Position numbers and translations under genes: made by a program. Shown here in pieces: positions 1 to 9,035 of a stretch of 45,260 nucleotides of DNA (positions within the stretch are counted from its first letter, which is position 1; each line of letters starts with the position of its first letter). Source of the stretch: Chara braunii (lineage: Eukaryota; Streptophyta; Charophyceae; Charales; Characeae); the NCBI GenBank assembly GCA_003427395.1, contig BFEA01000021.1:313002-358261 (forward strand). Reading direction: 5' to 3'. The notes beneath the pieces were generated by a model, which ran no database searches, had not been told where the DNA came from, and worked only from the letters and a program-made list of their open reading frames with translations.

Positions 1-120
1 CACCCGCACACCCACACCCACCAACACCCAAACGCACGCAGACGCACACACGTACGAACGCACACCACCCAAGCACGCACCAAGGCGAGCAAACGCACAC
101 GCGGCCGTACGACCTACCGG
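1..120. repeat. C/A-rich low-complexity sequence
   Basis: Irregular CACACC/ACGCACAC repeats. No reading frame or element boundary is visible; it reads as a decayed CA-type microsatellite. Confidence 0.7.
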
Positions 121-241
121 TGCTACCGGTAGTCGGCCTATTCCTTGTCCATGACGACCGTCTGCCTATTCTACGGGTCCATTACGCCCATTGGGCCCAT
201 TAGTACCGGGCCGATTGGCGCACGATCCGGCCGTCGACCCG

Positions 242-407
242 GGGCCAGGTCCCACTAGCAAAGAGGATTGGATTTAACTCCTGAATCTGGACGGGTCTGT
301 GGAGAGGTGCCGAAAATCGTGAATGATCTGCTTTTCTGCATCTCTGCATAAAACGCATCCAGATTCAGGCGCTTGATTCAATACTCTTTGCCAGTAGGAC
401 CTCACCC
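242..407. mobile_element. F1 foldback/MITE-like element, copy 1
   Basis: A 166-bp element that is an inverted repeat over almost all its length. The left arm runs GGGCCAGGTCCCACTAGC, then GAATCTGGACG; the right arm carries the complements and ends CCTCACCC. It is flanked by CCG at 239-241 and 408-410, which fits a 3-bp target duplication. Related copies lie at 5050-5195, 39406-39565 and 43936-44176. It has no coding capacity, so a transposase elsewhere must have moved it. Confidence 0.8.
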
Positions 408-410
408 CCG

Positions 411-1200
411 GTAGGACTTGCTAATATAGCGAAGATTTTTTTATTTTTTTTTTAATATATTTTTGAAGTAATTGAATGAGCTAGCGAAGATCTTGCTGTG
501 GCGACGATTGGTATTTTCCTTTCTTGCTTGATTGAGAGGTTATTACCGCAGGAAAAACCTGTTTTGGGGATAATAACCATCCTTACGTCCTTTGATCATG
601 GTAATGATGGTAATAATCGTTTTTTTTTTTGTTTTTTTTTTGTAATAATCGTTTTCGCCGGAAGAGGAGATTGATTTGGCGTTGGCAGGCGGGAATGACC
701 TGTTTTCATCCGCACGTCCTTTGGTAATGGTACATGATCGTTTTCGATAGACATTGCAAATCCGAGAGGCAATGAGAGTCATTTTGTCGGGCAATGATTG
801 GATTGGAGAGAAAGCGATGCTAACCCCAGCGTGGAGCTGAGATAAGCTGTACGCATCACACAAGCACATATTACACAACATGCCAAAATATGTGAAGCTC
901 GGAAATGCTTCAGTATAACTCTTAGAAAAATAGAAGTGACAAGCCAAGAGTACGACTCTTCAGACGATAGGAAGGTAGGCTCCAAGAGAAAACACCATAG
1001 ATGGTGTTCTCGCCATCAGCCGTGTGGCGATGGCGGCTGGCTTCCCTCTACCGGTTTCGGCTAGAGCCAGTTCTAGCCTCATCAGGAGGGGGCAAATCCG
1101 AGATGACGTGAGAGTAAGTTCCTACCTAATAAATACTAGATTATCCACCCTCAGTAGTTCTCCAGTCGCGTCTACTGCAGTCCCACTATTCCCGAAGTGC
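411..1200. other. Non-genic interval
   Basis: AT-rich sequence with T tracts near 436-465 and 620-642. Short reading frames occur on both strands, but none has a recognisable domain or clear start context. I see no gene here. Confidence 0.6.
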
Positions 1201-1217
1201 CGCTAGTAAAAAATTAA

Positions 1218-1510
1218 AAGAAACTCGGACGCCTTAACTCCGGTATCTTCAGTCCAGACTCGCTATTTTTCCAGAAGTTCCCGGTAAGTACTTTGGTTTC
1301 CTGGAAGTTCAAAACGATTTCTGATCTATGAAAGGATTCCCTGAAAAGGCGGTAACTTCTGCGGTCTGTTTAAAATAAAAGAAAGAAATTCGGGCGCGGT
1401 AACTCTGCAGTATCTGCTATCTTCAGTCCTAGCTCGCTATTTTCTTCAGAGGTTCCCGGTAAGTACCAAACGATTTCTGATCTANGAGAAGGTTTCCTGA
1501 NAAACGTTAA
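1218..1510. repeat. Two-unit tandem repeat, ~167-bp period
   Basis: A block beginning near 1218 (aactcggacgccttaactcc) recurs near 1385. Shared landmarks are cttcagtcc, ctcgctattttt, cccggtaagtac and cgatttctgatct. Ambiguous bases start at 1485, so the second unit is poorly resolved. Each unit carries GGTAAGTAC, which resembles a 5' splice donor, but no flanking exon is evident. Confidence 0.65.
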
Positions 1511-1619
1511 AAGCTTTCAGATATGATAATGCNTTCTGAGATCCAAATAGTANCTCCTGAAATCTAGGANTTGTNCCCTANAAAATATNTATCCCAANAA
1601 ATCCGAAAAAATCCCTGGT

Positions 1620-2146
1620 TCAGAAAAAGGNGGCAGTTCTACGACTTGTACGGCCCGTCACTTTGTAAAACGTTTCGGACGCTGTTCTCTCGATGTCTCC
1701 GGTGAATCTTCGGATTTCTTGGCATTTTCTTTCCCTCGCGCCGTTTTTTGAGATATTCAGGTTTTGGACTATTTGAAAGTCCATTTTCCTGCAGATATCC
1801 GGGATTACCATCCACAGTACTTTCTTCCCCAAGCGTCCCACGACGGTGCTCGTCTTCGANTAAACTTACCTAAGCACTCGTCGAAGTATTTACCTGGGTA
1901 ATCTTGCAGNCGTAGAAGTCTCTTCAGGGTCAGTAATCCGAGACCAGTCAGTTCAGTCTCCGAAGTCATCTGGTACAGTCTGTGCAGACAGCAAGTAATT
2001 ACCGCCTTCTTCTGCTGGACTGGTGAGTATGAAGTAAAGTCCTGGATTGTCCTGAACGTCAGTTCTCCGTCCTTCCAGATTTCCTTGAAGTTCCGTTGAA
2101 CTAACTGGACAATGACCTCAACCGAACCGAGAAGGGAAAAACCCAA
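1620..2146 (-). pseudogene. Unidentified degenerate open frame
   Basis: Two overlapping minus-strand frames (1805-2146 and 1620-1841) give about 180 residues if a frameshift near 1820 is allowed. The composition is protein-like (mixed hydrophobic and charged, e.g. TFRTIQDFTSYSPVQQKKA), but I recognise no domain. Ns at 1631, 1860 and 1910 lie inside it, so the break could be an assembly error. It may be a transposon fragment or chance. Low confidence. Confidence 0.25.
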
Positions 2147-2250
2147 TCACCGCTATCGCTCCTATCGCTCGCGCTTTTTTCCTTCGATTTCCCGCGTCAT
2201 TTCATGGTAATAATTTGGTAGGTAATTGCCGCCTTCAAGATTCCTCTTAG

Positions 2251-2342
2251 GTCGAACTCACACTAAGACTTTTCTGGACTGAATCTGGCCGTAATTCTGG
2301 TCAGATACGTCCGCAAAAGTCCCAAGTGCGACTACACCCTTT
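2251..2342. mobile_element. F4 foldback element, copy 1
   Basis: Starts with aactcacactaagacttttctgg and ends with cgcaaaagtcccaagtgcgactacaccc in complement-like form. The arms are imperfect inverted repeats around ctgaatctggccgtaatt. The motif set YACTCRCACTA plus ATCTGRCCG recurs at 2463, 6817, 8765, 20790 and 44315. Confidence 0.6.
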
Positions 2343-2462
2343 CGTACTACGGTAGTAAATTACTCCTTGTTTCGCAAATACTACGTCGTTTTTCTTTCGC
2401 TTCCCTTGGCATTTTTACTAATTAATAAACTATACTATTATTATTAACTAAAGAGCCACACG

Positions 2463-2610
2463 TCAGGGCGTACTCGCACTACTTGCAGCACTATCGTAAA
2501 CCGTATTTGACCGCGTTTGCGGCCCGACCTGTTTGCATCCGGCCGTAATTCCGTCCAGAAATAAGTAAAAAGGTGCTGCATCTGGCCGTAATTCCGTCCA
2601 GTGAGTCTAC
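2463..2610. mobile_element. F4 foldback element, fragments
   Basis: Contains gggcgtactcgcactac and two copies of ggccgtaattccgtccag (around 2540 and 2583). It looks like one F4 terminus followed by a duplicated internal block. It abuts an F3 copy at 2643. Confidence 0.5.
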
Positions 2611-2642
2611 AGGTGTTAGGAAGAGAAGGAAGGTGTATGTGT

Positions 2643-2756
2643 CTACCCGTCTTCACCCGAATATCGAACGCCCGGTTATTGTAGCTGCATTTGGCACAAC
2701 TATCAGTCCAGATGCAGCGATAATTACCGGGCGTTTTATTCGCGTGAACACGGTAG
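2643..2756. mobile_element. F3 foldback element, copy 1
   Basis: About 114 bp. The left arm is CTACCCGTCTTCACCCGAAT, then cgcccggttattgtagctgcat. The right arm is atgcagcgataattaccgggcg, then a diverged complement ending cacggtag. The whole unit would fold into one long hairpin. Other copies are at 3265, 44411, 44720 and 44798, and a split remnant lies at 43752-43887. Confidence 0.75.
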
Positions 2757-2788
2757 CTCGGCGGGACTCCAACACGTGTCGGCTTAAG

Positions 2789-2982
2789 AGGAGGAGGAGG
2801 AAGAAGGCTTATGTGTCTGGCCCGGGGCTCGACCACGTGTCCTCGAATCATTGATTTTATTATTTATAAAATTACTTCACTGTATATTCGATAGAATTCA
2901 CTCACGGTCAACAGTAGTAAAAAGGAGGAGGACCGAGGCTTATGTGCCTGGGTCGGGACTGGAACACGTCCTCATTATTGAT
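2789..2982. repeat. Direct repeat of a ~65-bp GA-rich block
   Basis: The block with aggaggaggaggaagaaggc and cttatgtgtctggcccggg (from 2789) is echoed at 2920 by aggaggaggaccgaggctta followed by tgtgcctgggtcggga. A weaker echo is at 2615-2650. No gene is evident; the longer frame at 2942-3496 runs through purine-rich sequence and an F3 copy. Confidence 0.5.
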
Positions 2983-3264
2983 GACCAATGAGGGAGAGGA
3001 GCCAGATGGCACGTTAAGTGTCCAAGGGCAGATGCACAAATTACGAAGAGGATGGAGATGGAGAAGGGGAGAAGTAGGTGGTCTTAAGAGGGGAAAATGT
3101 CGAGAGCAATGCGATATGGGTTTTGGGTTTAGGCGGAGATCAACAAAAAAGGAAAGAAGTGGGAGAGCTTTGTGGTCTTTAAAAAAAATTAAGGAAAAAA
3201 GGGAAAAAAAAAAAAAACTTCCTGATAGGCTGAGAAGGTCGTCGTGGGTCGGAAAGAAGAAGAG

Positions 3265-3386
3265 CTACCATCACCACCCGAAGAGAACGCCCGGGGTCAT
3301 TACAACGACGCTGTGTATTGCGTGCAACTTCCAGTCTAGATACAGAATAATCACCGGGCGTTCTATTCTGTTGGTAACGACGGTAG
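3265..3386. mobile_element. F3 foldback element, degenerate copy
   Basis: Begins CTACCATCACCACCCGAA and ends with gacggtag. The paired blocks acgcccgg and ccgggcgt are retained, while the centre has diverged. It lies within the purine-rich interval 2980-3480. Confidence 0.6.
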
Positions 3387-3929
3387 AAGGCAACGAAGAT
3401 GGGCCAGTGAACTTTCCGCGAACTCTCCGTGATGATGACGTGGCAGATAAGGGTAATCTCGCCAGCGAGGATGGAAAGGATGGAGGCCAAGCATGAGAAG
3501 GGGCAGATCTTGATTTATTTTATTTTATTTTATATTTTTTTGGGCGGTGCAGATTTGGATTTTAAGGAGCCGGTGACGTGGAATAGGGTCGGGGGAGGAG
3601 TACAGGAGGAAATGGTAGAATGCGTGAACAAGATGAGACACGTGGCGCGCTTACAGCCTTTTTTTTTTTTTTTTGTCTAGAGCCTTTTTCTTCTCCTGCC
3701 GAGTTAGACATAGGGTCTCGCCGCACGGCACACGAAACGAAAACGAAACGCGTGCATCTGCCCACGAAAGGTGGCAAAATACACTCGTTACTATTTACAG
3801 CAAACGGATGAACCTGGCCGTTTTCTGCAGGAGGATGCACTCGTTTCGTTTTTCGATCGTGTCCTGTGCGGCGACGCCCATACTGACCCCCCCCCGGGGC
3901 CATATCATTGTCATCTAATATGCATATAT
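3387..3929. other. Low-complexity interval with a possible F6 fragment
   Basis: No gene seen. There are T tracts at about 3515-3540 and 3659-3674. From 3745 to 3850 lie blocks resembling F6 arms (gtgcatctgcccacg, ggatgcactcg). The reading frames here cross the homopolymers and show no domain. Confidence 0.45.
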
Positions 3930-4103
3930 CGTCACATGAATATCAGAGCGCAAAGGCGAAAAAAAACAGAAAACAAGAAAAATTAATAATAATAACAATA
4001 ATTCGTTTTTTTTATCGTCGTTCTTAAAACTCCCCCTGTTCAGAACCTCTTCCGTACAAGGCCGCCCACGTGGATGTAGGCTGAGCGGCGGCTGCATATA
4101 TAT
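3930..4103. mobile_element. F5 long-TIR element, solitary left arm
   Basis: Starts with the F5 terminus GTCACATGAATATCAGAGCG, then an A-rich stretch, then cccctgttcagaacctc, ggccgcccacgtggatgtag and gcggcggctgc. It stops exactly where the next F5 element begins at 4104, so its distal part is missing. This arm sequence recurs in opposite orientation at 5400-5554 and 41290-41480. Confidence 0.7.
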
Positions 4104-4514
4104 TGTCACATTGTGAATCAGAGCGCAAAAAAGGGGAAAGAAAAAAGGAAAAGGAAAAAAGGGGGAGGGGGAAGAGGTAAGGAAAGCTCCACCTGTTCAT
4201 AACCTCTTACGTACAAGGCCAGCCACGTGGATGACAGGTTGAGCGCTGGCTGCCCCCATCCCCGTGTGTCACAAGGACCCACTTGCACGCAGCCAAAAGG
4301 CAAAGAGGTAAAGAAGGGGAGGAGGAAACCAAACCTGACAGGGAAAGAAAGATAACCAAACCTGACAGGGAAAGAAAGATAGGGAAAGAAAGATAATCCA
4401 ATTACCACAAAGCAAATAACACATCCCACATTCAACGTATCTTTTTTCTTTTTTTCTTTTTTTCTCTTTCTTCTTTTTTTCTTTTTTTCTCTTTTTCTTT
4501 CCTTCTTTTTTTCT

Positions 4515-4921
4515 TTACCTGCCCCCACCTCGGCAGATAGGACAGCTACGGTGAGGATGATGTGGATGTTCACAATGATGCCCAAGGAGAGCTGCGCCAG
4601 CACAGCATTCTGCAGGACGGCTAGCACGAACCATCCCATCAAAACAGTCCTGACAGAGGACGTGTTGTCCACATGTCAAAAACACGGCAGGACGTTCATC
4701 ACAGTGCGGCATCATACAGTTCTGATAGCGTCCTTGGGCACAATAGGGACAACGTATATCTGGGTGTTAGGGATGTGTACAATGAGGAAATGTTGGACAC
4801 CCTTCAGGACAGACGGCGGCAGTCGCAATAGATTGATAATGGCTATGGCATAGATGATGCATTCCACAGCCAAGGCGCACCGCGTCTCTGTCCCGACAGG
4901 CGTCACACGAGAGTCGGTCAA
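4515..4921 (-). pseudogene. Tandem RING-finger protein fragment captured in an F5 element
   Basis: One minus-strand frame, interrupted by a single TAA at 4767-4769, encodes two RING-like modules. Module 1 (about 4910-4735) has C-x2-C, nine residues, C-x2-H-x2-C-x2-H, and later CPYC. Module 2 (about 4720-4518) repeats the spacing: C, nine residues (DERPAVFLT), C-x2-H-x2-C-x2-C, and later CPIC, then a stop. RING fingers of this layout bind two zinc ions and commonly act in E3 ubiquitin ligases; any ligase role here is inference. The 5' end is cut by the nested element at 4926, so the true N-terminus is missing. No substrate-binding region is visible. Most likely a captured, now broken, fragment of a host RING gene; it could instead be a degraded transposon accessory gene. 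Confidence 0.6.
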
Positions 4922-4925
4922 TAAT

Positions 4926-5554
4926 AGTCACATGAATATCAGAGCGCAAAGGCGAAAAAAACATATATATACAAAAAAAACAATTGCAAAGGATTCTTGG
5001 AGTCGACGAGGAGGACGTGAAGGAAAGGTGACAAGCGTGGAACGAGTAAGGGCCAGATCCCACTGGCAAGGACGACTGGAATAAGTGTCTGAATCTGGAC
5101 GTGTTCCACGGAGAGATGCATAAAAGCAGATCAATCACAGTTTTCTGCACCTCGCCGCGAAGACGTCCAGCTTCAGACCCTCATTCCAATCCTCAAGAAT
5201 CTAGGATTGCTTGTTTGCGGGCAAGGGTGTTTTGATATCCTGGTTGGTCTTGTCCCGTCGTTTGGCCTGTGTGACGACGGAGGGGGCGGGCGGTGCTTGC
5301 ATGTGGGACTTGTCATCTAGGATCCGTTTATGTTTGTTTGCCCTTGTTTTGTTATATTGGCTGTTGCCTTCCTCTTTCTTTGGCCCTTTGCCATTTGGCT
5401 GTGTGCAAGTGGGTCGATACGACACATGGGGGTGGGGGCAGCCGCCGCTCAACCTAAACATCCACGTGGGCGGCCTGGTACGCAAGAGGTTCTGAACAGG
5501 GGGAGTCTTGTAAGTAAGAACATAAAAACTGTGCGCTCTGACATCTTTGTGACG
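4926..5554. mobile_element. Nested F5 element
   Basis: Left end AGTCACATGAATATCAGAGC; right end gcgctctgacatctttgtga. The right arm (5400-5554) holds the usual F5 blocks (gtgcaagtgggtcgatacga, ggcggcctggtacgcaagag). The left arm is truncated to about 60 bp. Its inner module 5225-5395 (ggttggtcttgtcccgtcgt) reappears inverted at 41735-41890. It lies inside the larger F5 element and carries an F1 copy. Confidence 0.6.
5050..5195. mobile_element. F1 foldback/MITE-like element, copy 2 (right end lost)
   Basis: Begins gggccagatcccactggcaa and contains tgaatctggacgtgttcc plus its diverged complement gaagacgtccagcttcagac. The expected right terminus (TTTGCCAGTGGGACC-like) is missing after about 5195. 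It is nested inside the F5 copy 4926-5554. Confidence 0.7.
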
Positions 5555-6104
5555 TTCTATACTATATATAATACAATATATGTTAAAACCAAGGAAAAAG
5601 GCAAAAAAAGAAACCTGAGAAAAAACAAAAAACAAAAAAAACAAAATAAACAAAAAAGTTATGTGGGATGGTACTTGGATTATCTGTGGGATGTGTCACT
5701 TGCTTCGTCTGTTTAATAGGCTTTCTTCTTCTGTGAGGTTTGGTTTCCTCCTCCCTCCTTTTCTTTACCTCTTTTTCGCCTTTTGGCTGCGTGCAAGTGG
5801 GTCTTTGTGACACACGGGGATGGGGGCAGCCAGCGCTCAACCTGTCATCCACGTGGCTGGCCTTGTACGTAAAAGGTAATGAACAGGTGGGGCTTTCCTT
5901 CCTTCTTCCTTCTTTTCCTTTCCTTGTTTTGCCTTTTTCCGCCTTTGCGCTCCGATTCACAGTGTGACAATATATTTACAATCAAATATGTATATACCGT
6001 CATAGAGAACTGCCCGGTGAACCGTAAGCAGAGATGGAGACGAGGACAACAGAGGGGGGGCTGTGACAGACTGTTTCATCTCAGTTTGACCCACTCATCA
6101 GCAG

Positions 6105-6292
6105 GCCAAACCCTCCTCTACAGTCTGCAGAGTCCCGTACTAACGGATGAAAATAAAATACTATTAAGAGGTAATCCATCCTTAACCCCAGTTCGTTGTG
6201 ATTAAGCATCAAAGACTGCCCGGACAACTGATACCCTGCAAGGACTGAATTAATTAATCCCAAGTCTGGTTAGGGGGCGCTGAGCTCTACGC

Positions 6293-6336
<44 letters not shown>

Positions 6337-6630
6337 CTAGATTCAACAGTCAGGCCCAAGATTCTCTCTCTAGAGAATAATTTCTTTCTTTTTTTTCTTT
6401 ACGACGTATCATATCATATGTAAGCTTTACTTTTTTATTTTTTTTTAGACATAATAGATCAGTTTGGCGTAGAGTTTGCGCGCTCCCGAAGCAGACGTAG
6501 AATTCAGACCTTCCGGGGTATAACCGTAGTCAGGCACTCTTTGATGCTTAATCATAACTAACTGGGGTTAAGGGTGGATTATTATCCCTTAATAGTATCA
6601 TCACTCTGCAGACTGTAGAAGAGGGGCCCT
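6105..6630. mobile_element. F7 foldback element with ~170-190-bp arms
   Basis: The left arm (about 6105-6293) and right arm (about 6474-6630) are inverted copies. Matching blocks include ctacagtctgcagag, taaccccagtt, gattaagcatcaaaga and ctctacgcc. The centre holds a 37-base poly(A) run (6294-6330) and a shorter inverted pair (cctgatcta / tagatcag). No coding sequence is present. Confidence 0.7.
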
Positions 6631-6816
6631 CCTTTTTTGTCCACTTCTTCCTCTCTGCCTACGTGTATAATAATATCTACCTTCGTCAAACAAATAATAA
6701 TAATAATAATATCTACCTTCTGACCGAGATGTGCCCCCTCCTCGAGCATGGCCTTCTTCCTCTTCTTTTTTTTTTTTTTCAGAGAGCCTCCCTCCTTCCC
6801 GTTCTCGCTGGCACCA

Positions 6817-6905
6817 GTGAGGGCATCCTCACACTGGCACTTTCCTAAATGCATCTGACCGACATCACGGCCAGACGTGGATGAATCTGTCCGCAATCAC
6901 CTCCA
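6817..6905. mobile_element. F4 foldback element
   Basis: Carries gggcatcctcacactggcac, then atgcatctgaccg and gatgaatctgtccgcaa, the paired internal blocks of F4. It is followed by T-rich sequence to about 7090 without a gene. Confidence 0.5.
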
Positions 6906-7100
6906 CAGCTTGGAAAGAAAAAAACTAGTATTTTTTTATTATTATTATTTTTTTAAATATGCGTGTCATCCTTGCGCAATCACTTCCATGCTAGTCTTTT
7001 CTCTGTATCGTTCCATTTTTTTTTATTTATTTTTTTTTATGGATGTCCCGAAGGACAAAAGACCTAGTATGAATATTCCCCTAATGTAATGTTATGACCG

Positions 7101-7415
7101 CTTTTTAAACCACCAGTACTTGGCCCAGCTATCGTCCGTGGAAAAAAAAAAAAAAAAGAGTAGAAACGTTTCTACTCGGATGAATTTGGTCTCTCCTGTA
7201 GTGGTCCGTACCTTGTTCATGGGCGCACGTCTTTACGAAGTCCTGGTGGTTTAAACCAACCACCAGTACTTCCTAAAGTCGTGCCCGTCACGCGATACGA
7301 TTTTAGGAAATGTACCGGCCACTACAGGAGCGCCCAAATTCATCCAACTAGAAACGTTTCTACTCTATTGTTTTCCGCTACCGATAGCTGAGCCAAGTGT
7401 TGGTGGTTTAAAGCG
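7101..7415. mobile_element. F8 large palindromic element
   Basis: A ~315-bp near-symmetrical palindrome centred near 7255. The outer arms are ttaaaccaccagtacttggc and gccaagtgttggtggtttaa. The inner pairs are ctcctgtagtggtccgtacc / gtaccggccactacaggag and the aattcat-containing blocks. Each arm also contains the self-complementary AGTAGAAACGTTTCTACT. A 16-base A run at 7142-7157 breaks symmetry on the left. Confidence 0.75.
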
Positions 7416-7507
7416 CGTATTCAACAGCGTGGCGGCCATCGCCTGTCACCTTTCCTTCACATTCCTTCACATCCTCCCCGTTTTTCTACACCCTATTTCC
7501 TCTTCTC

Positions 7508-7529
7508 CTCCCCCCCCCCCCCCCCCCCC
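7508..7529. repeat. Poly(C) tract
   Basis: An uninterrupted run of about 20 C immediately upstream of a SINE-like unit. On the other strand it is a G run able to form quadruplexes. Confidence 0.85.
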
Positions 7530-7775
7530 TCTTGCCCGGGTCAGGTGTGGGTGTGACTGGGTACACTGGGACGCGGGAAACCGTGCTGGGTTGGGGTTAA
7601 GTACGATTGGTATTCTTGGAGCTTAACTTTCACCCCAGTCAGTTTTTACCTCAGTCAGCTTTTACCCGTTTGGTTGAGCGTGAAACTCCCATGAGGGAGG
7701 TCGCGTGTTCGATTGTTGAGATCGATAGATCGGATCATGGACGAAAAATGCTTTTTTTTTTTTTTTTTTTTTTTT
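7530..7775 (+). mobile_element. tRNA-like SINE, family S-A, copy 1
   Basis: Shares a ~240-bp layout with 43255-43490: gtgtgactgggtacac, then a ggggttaagtac block and an inverted gcttaactttcacccc, then a tRNA-like part (ccgtttggttgagcg, gtcgcgtgttcgatt) and a short tail ending in a T run. Box-B-like GTGTTCGATT is present; box A is degenerate. The 5' extension before the tRNA-like part is unusual. SINE status is inferred from repetition plus promoter-like boxes. Confidence 0.55.
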
Positions 7776-8091
7776 GGCCATTCTTCTCTTCAGTTACCGG
7801 CGGCAAGCGTTACATTAGCTGAATGTGAATGTAGAGATGCAGAATCTCAGACCTGCACTTTCAGGCATCCCATCAAATCTCTCTCCTCTTTATGCAAGTG
7901 GGATGTCCTACCTGGGACAAGCTCCTCATCGTCGCCCGACCTCAACATGTCTTCGACTAACAACAGTCCTCTCATATGTCCAAAAAAAAAAAAAAAAAAA
8001 GGTAAGACTTCACCCAAAGAAAGAAACCAATAGAAATGGATGTCGTCTACACGGCGGGAGTAACAGTCGTCTATATTTCGAAAAAAGGAAG

Positions 8092-8345
8092 CCTCAGGGG
8101 GCTTTCCCACATAACCCTCGCCTTGCGGCCCGCGGACAATCATCCCTACCTTCTGAGAAGAAGAAGAATAGTGGAAGCAGTGGCCAACTGCCTTTCGTAC
8201 ACGCTTCGAGAATCTTCATTACATAGCCGCGCATACTAATCTCAGCTCACGCGCACATTCCCCGACGCGTTTCGATCGGCTGCGCTCCGATCATCCTCAG
8301 GGGGCTAGCCACATACCCCAGCCTTTCGGCCCACCGAGCTTACCT
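8092..8345 (-). mobile_element. Possible Penelope-like element remnant with two related segments
   Basis: Two segments about 200 bp apart start with cctcaggggg (8092 and 8295) and continue with ccacata, gcggccc or cggccc and purine-rich tails. The right one adjoins a hammerhead-like motif; the left one retains only a degenerate version (minus-strand CTGAGGC with a later GAAA). Tandem hammerhead-bearing terminal repeats are known from Penelope-like retroelements. No reverse transcriptase or GIY-YIG domain is visible, so the assignment is tentative. Confidence 0.4.
8260..8304 (-). ncRNA. Candidate minimal type-I hammerhead ribozyme
   Basis: On the minus strand, in order: CCCC (8304-8301), core CTGAGGA (8300-8294), an extra T, stem II GATCGG / CCGATC with a 7-nt loop, core GAAA (8273-8270), CGCGTC, then GGGG (8263-8260), which can pair with the starting CCCC as stem I. 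Stem III would be a single A-U pair with a CGCG loop. The predicted cut is after the GTC, between 8264 and 8263. The core bases fit CTGANGA...GAAA...GTC. The extra T beside stem II is a departure from the textbook form. Activity is untested. Confidence 0.5.
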
Positions 8346-8610
8346 CCCTTCATACTGAGCATCAAAGAAGAAGAAGAAGAACTACAACAACAACAAAGGA
8401 GAAGAAAGAAGAAGGAGAAGAAGATGAAGAAGAAGAATTGAATTGAATTGAATTGATAAAGCGAGGCCAATCGCTATGAGTCCATGTCTCAATGATGTAC
8501 ATTAAAGCACCTGCACGGACTAACAGCTCAAAAGAAGAAGAAGAATTGCATCGACGAGCTGAAGATGAAGAAGAAGGAAAAGAAGACGCACCTTACCCAT
8601 GACCGACCAG
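8345..8610. repeat. GAA-rich microsatellite with (ATTGA)n
   Basis: Interrupted (GAA)n with a short (CAA)n and about four ATTGA units near 8438-8456, followed by a unique ~70-bp segment and more GAA. Short ATTGA arrays can be 3' tails of some non-LTR elements, but no such element is recognised here. Confidence 0.6.
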
Positions 8611-8764
8611 GAAGGAAGAAGAAGCCGCCATAGCTATCTGGAGCTGTGAGTGATAGAGTTGTCATTCCGCCTGCGAAGACAGGCCATAGCTGGTGCATCA
8701 GAGCTGGTGCTTCAGAGCAGGTGTAGGATGAGTGAGCGGGGAGATGGAACGGTGTATCGTATCA

Positions 8765-8892
8765 GGGCATATTCTCACACCAGCACATTCCCGATGAATC
8801 TGACCGGAATTCCACCTTGATCTGGAGGTATCTGACGGCGATTACGTCCAAAGCTCGATCGAAGAAAACGTCCTCGTTTGAGTATGCTCTCG
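8765..8892. mobile_element. F4 foldback element
   Basis: Begins gggcatattctcacaccagc, contains gatgaatctgaccgga and ggtatctgacggcgattacg, and ends gtttgagtatgctctcg, the complement of the starting terminus. Both ends are therefore recognisable. Confidence 0.6.
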
Positions 8893-8938
8893 TTCCCACC
8901 CATTGCGAAACGAACCTTCGTGTCAGTTCCTATTACAG

Positions 8939-9035
8939 GGGCAAGGTCCCACTTGCACGAATTAAGAGATACTGACCGTAGATAACAAAGATCAACGGCC
9001 GAAATCTCCTAATTTGCGCAAGTGGGACCTTGCCC
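8939..9035. mobile_element. F2 short foldback/MITE-like element, copy 1
   Basis: A 97-bp unit. The left end GGGCAAGGTCCCACTTGC and the right end GCAAGTGGGACCTTGCCC are exact complements. It is flanked by CAG at 8936-8938 and 9036-9038. Equal-sized copies lie at 31632-31728 and 43773-43871. It has no coding capacity. Confidence 0.85.

Larger units (their letters stand above)
4104..5969. mobile_element. F5 long-TIR element carrying a RING-gene fragment (Pack-MULE-like)
   Basis: Bounded by TGTCACATTGTGAATCAGAG on the left and its near-perfect complement on the right, with inverted arms of roughly 320 bp (4104-4430 and 5655-5969). The arms share blocks such as gttgagcgctggctgccccc and acttgcacgcagccaaaagg. 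Flanks are ATATAT-rich on both sides, so the target duplication is ambiguous. Inside, in order, are a polypyrimidine tract (4437-4515), a minus-strand tandem RING fragment (4515-4921) and a nested F5 copy (4926-5554). Long arms plus a captured gene piece resemble Pack-MULEs, but no transposase is present, so the superfamily is inferred. Confidence 0.65.

Noticed and set aside
2942-3496. A 184-residue Lys/Arg-rich frame
   Set aside because: It passes through purine-rich low complexity and an F3 foldback copy.
4118-4672. A membrane protein on the minus strand (184 residues)
   Set aside because: It is a frame shadow crossing the RING fragment, a polypyrimidine tract and the F5 arm.
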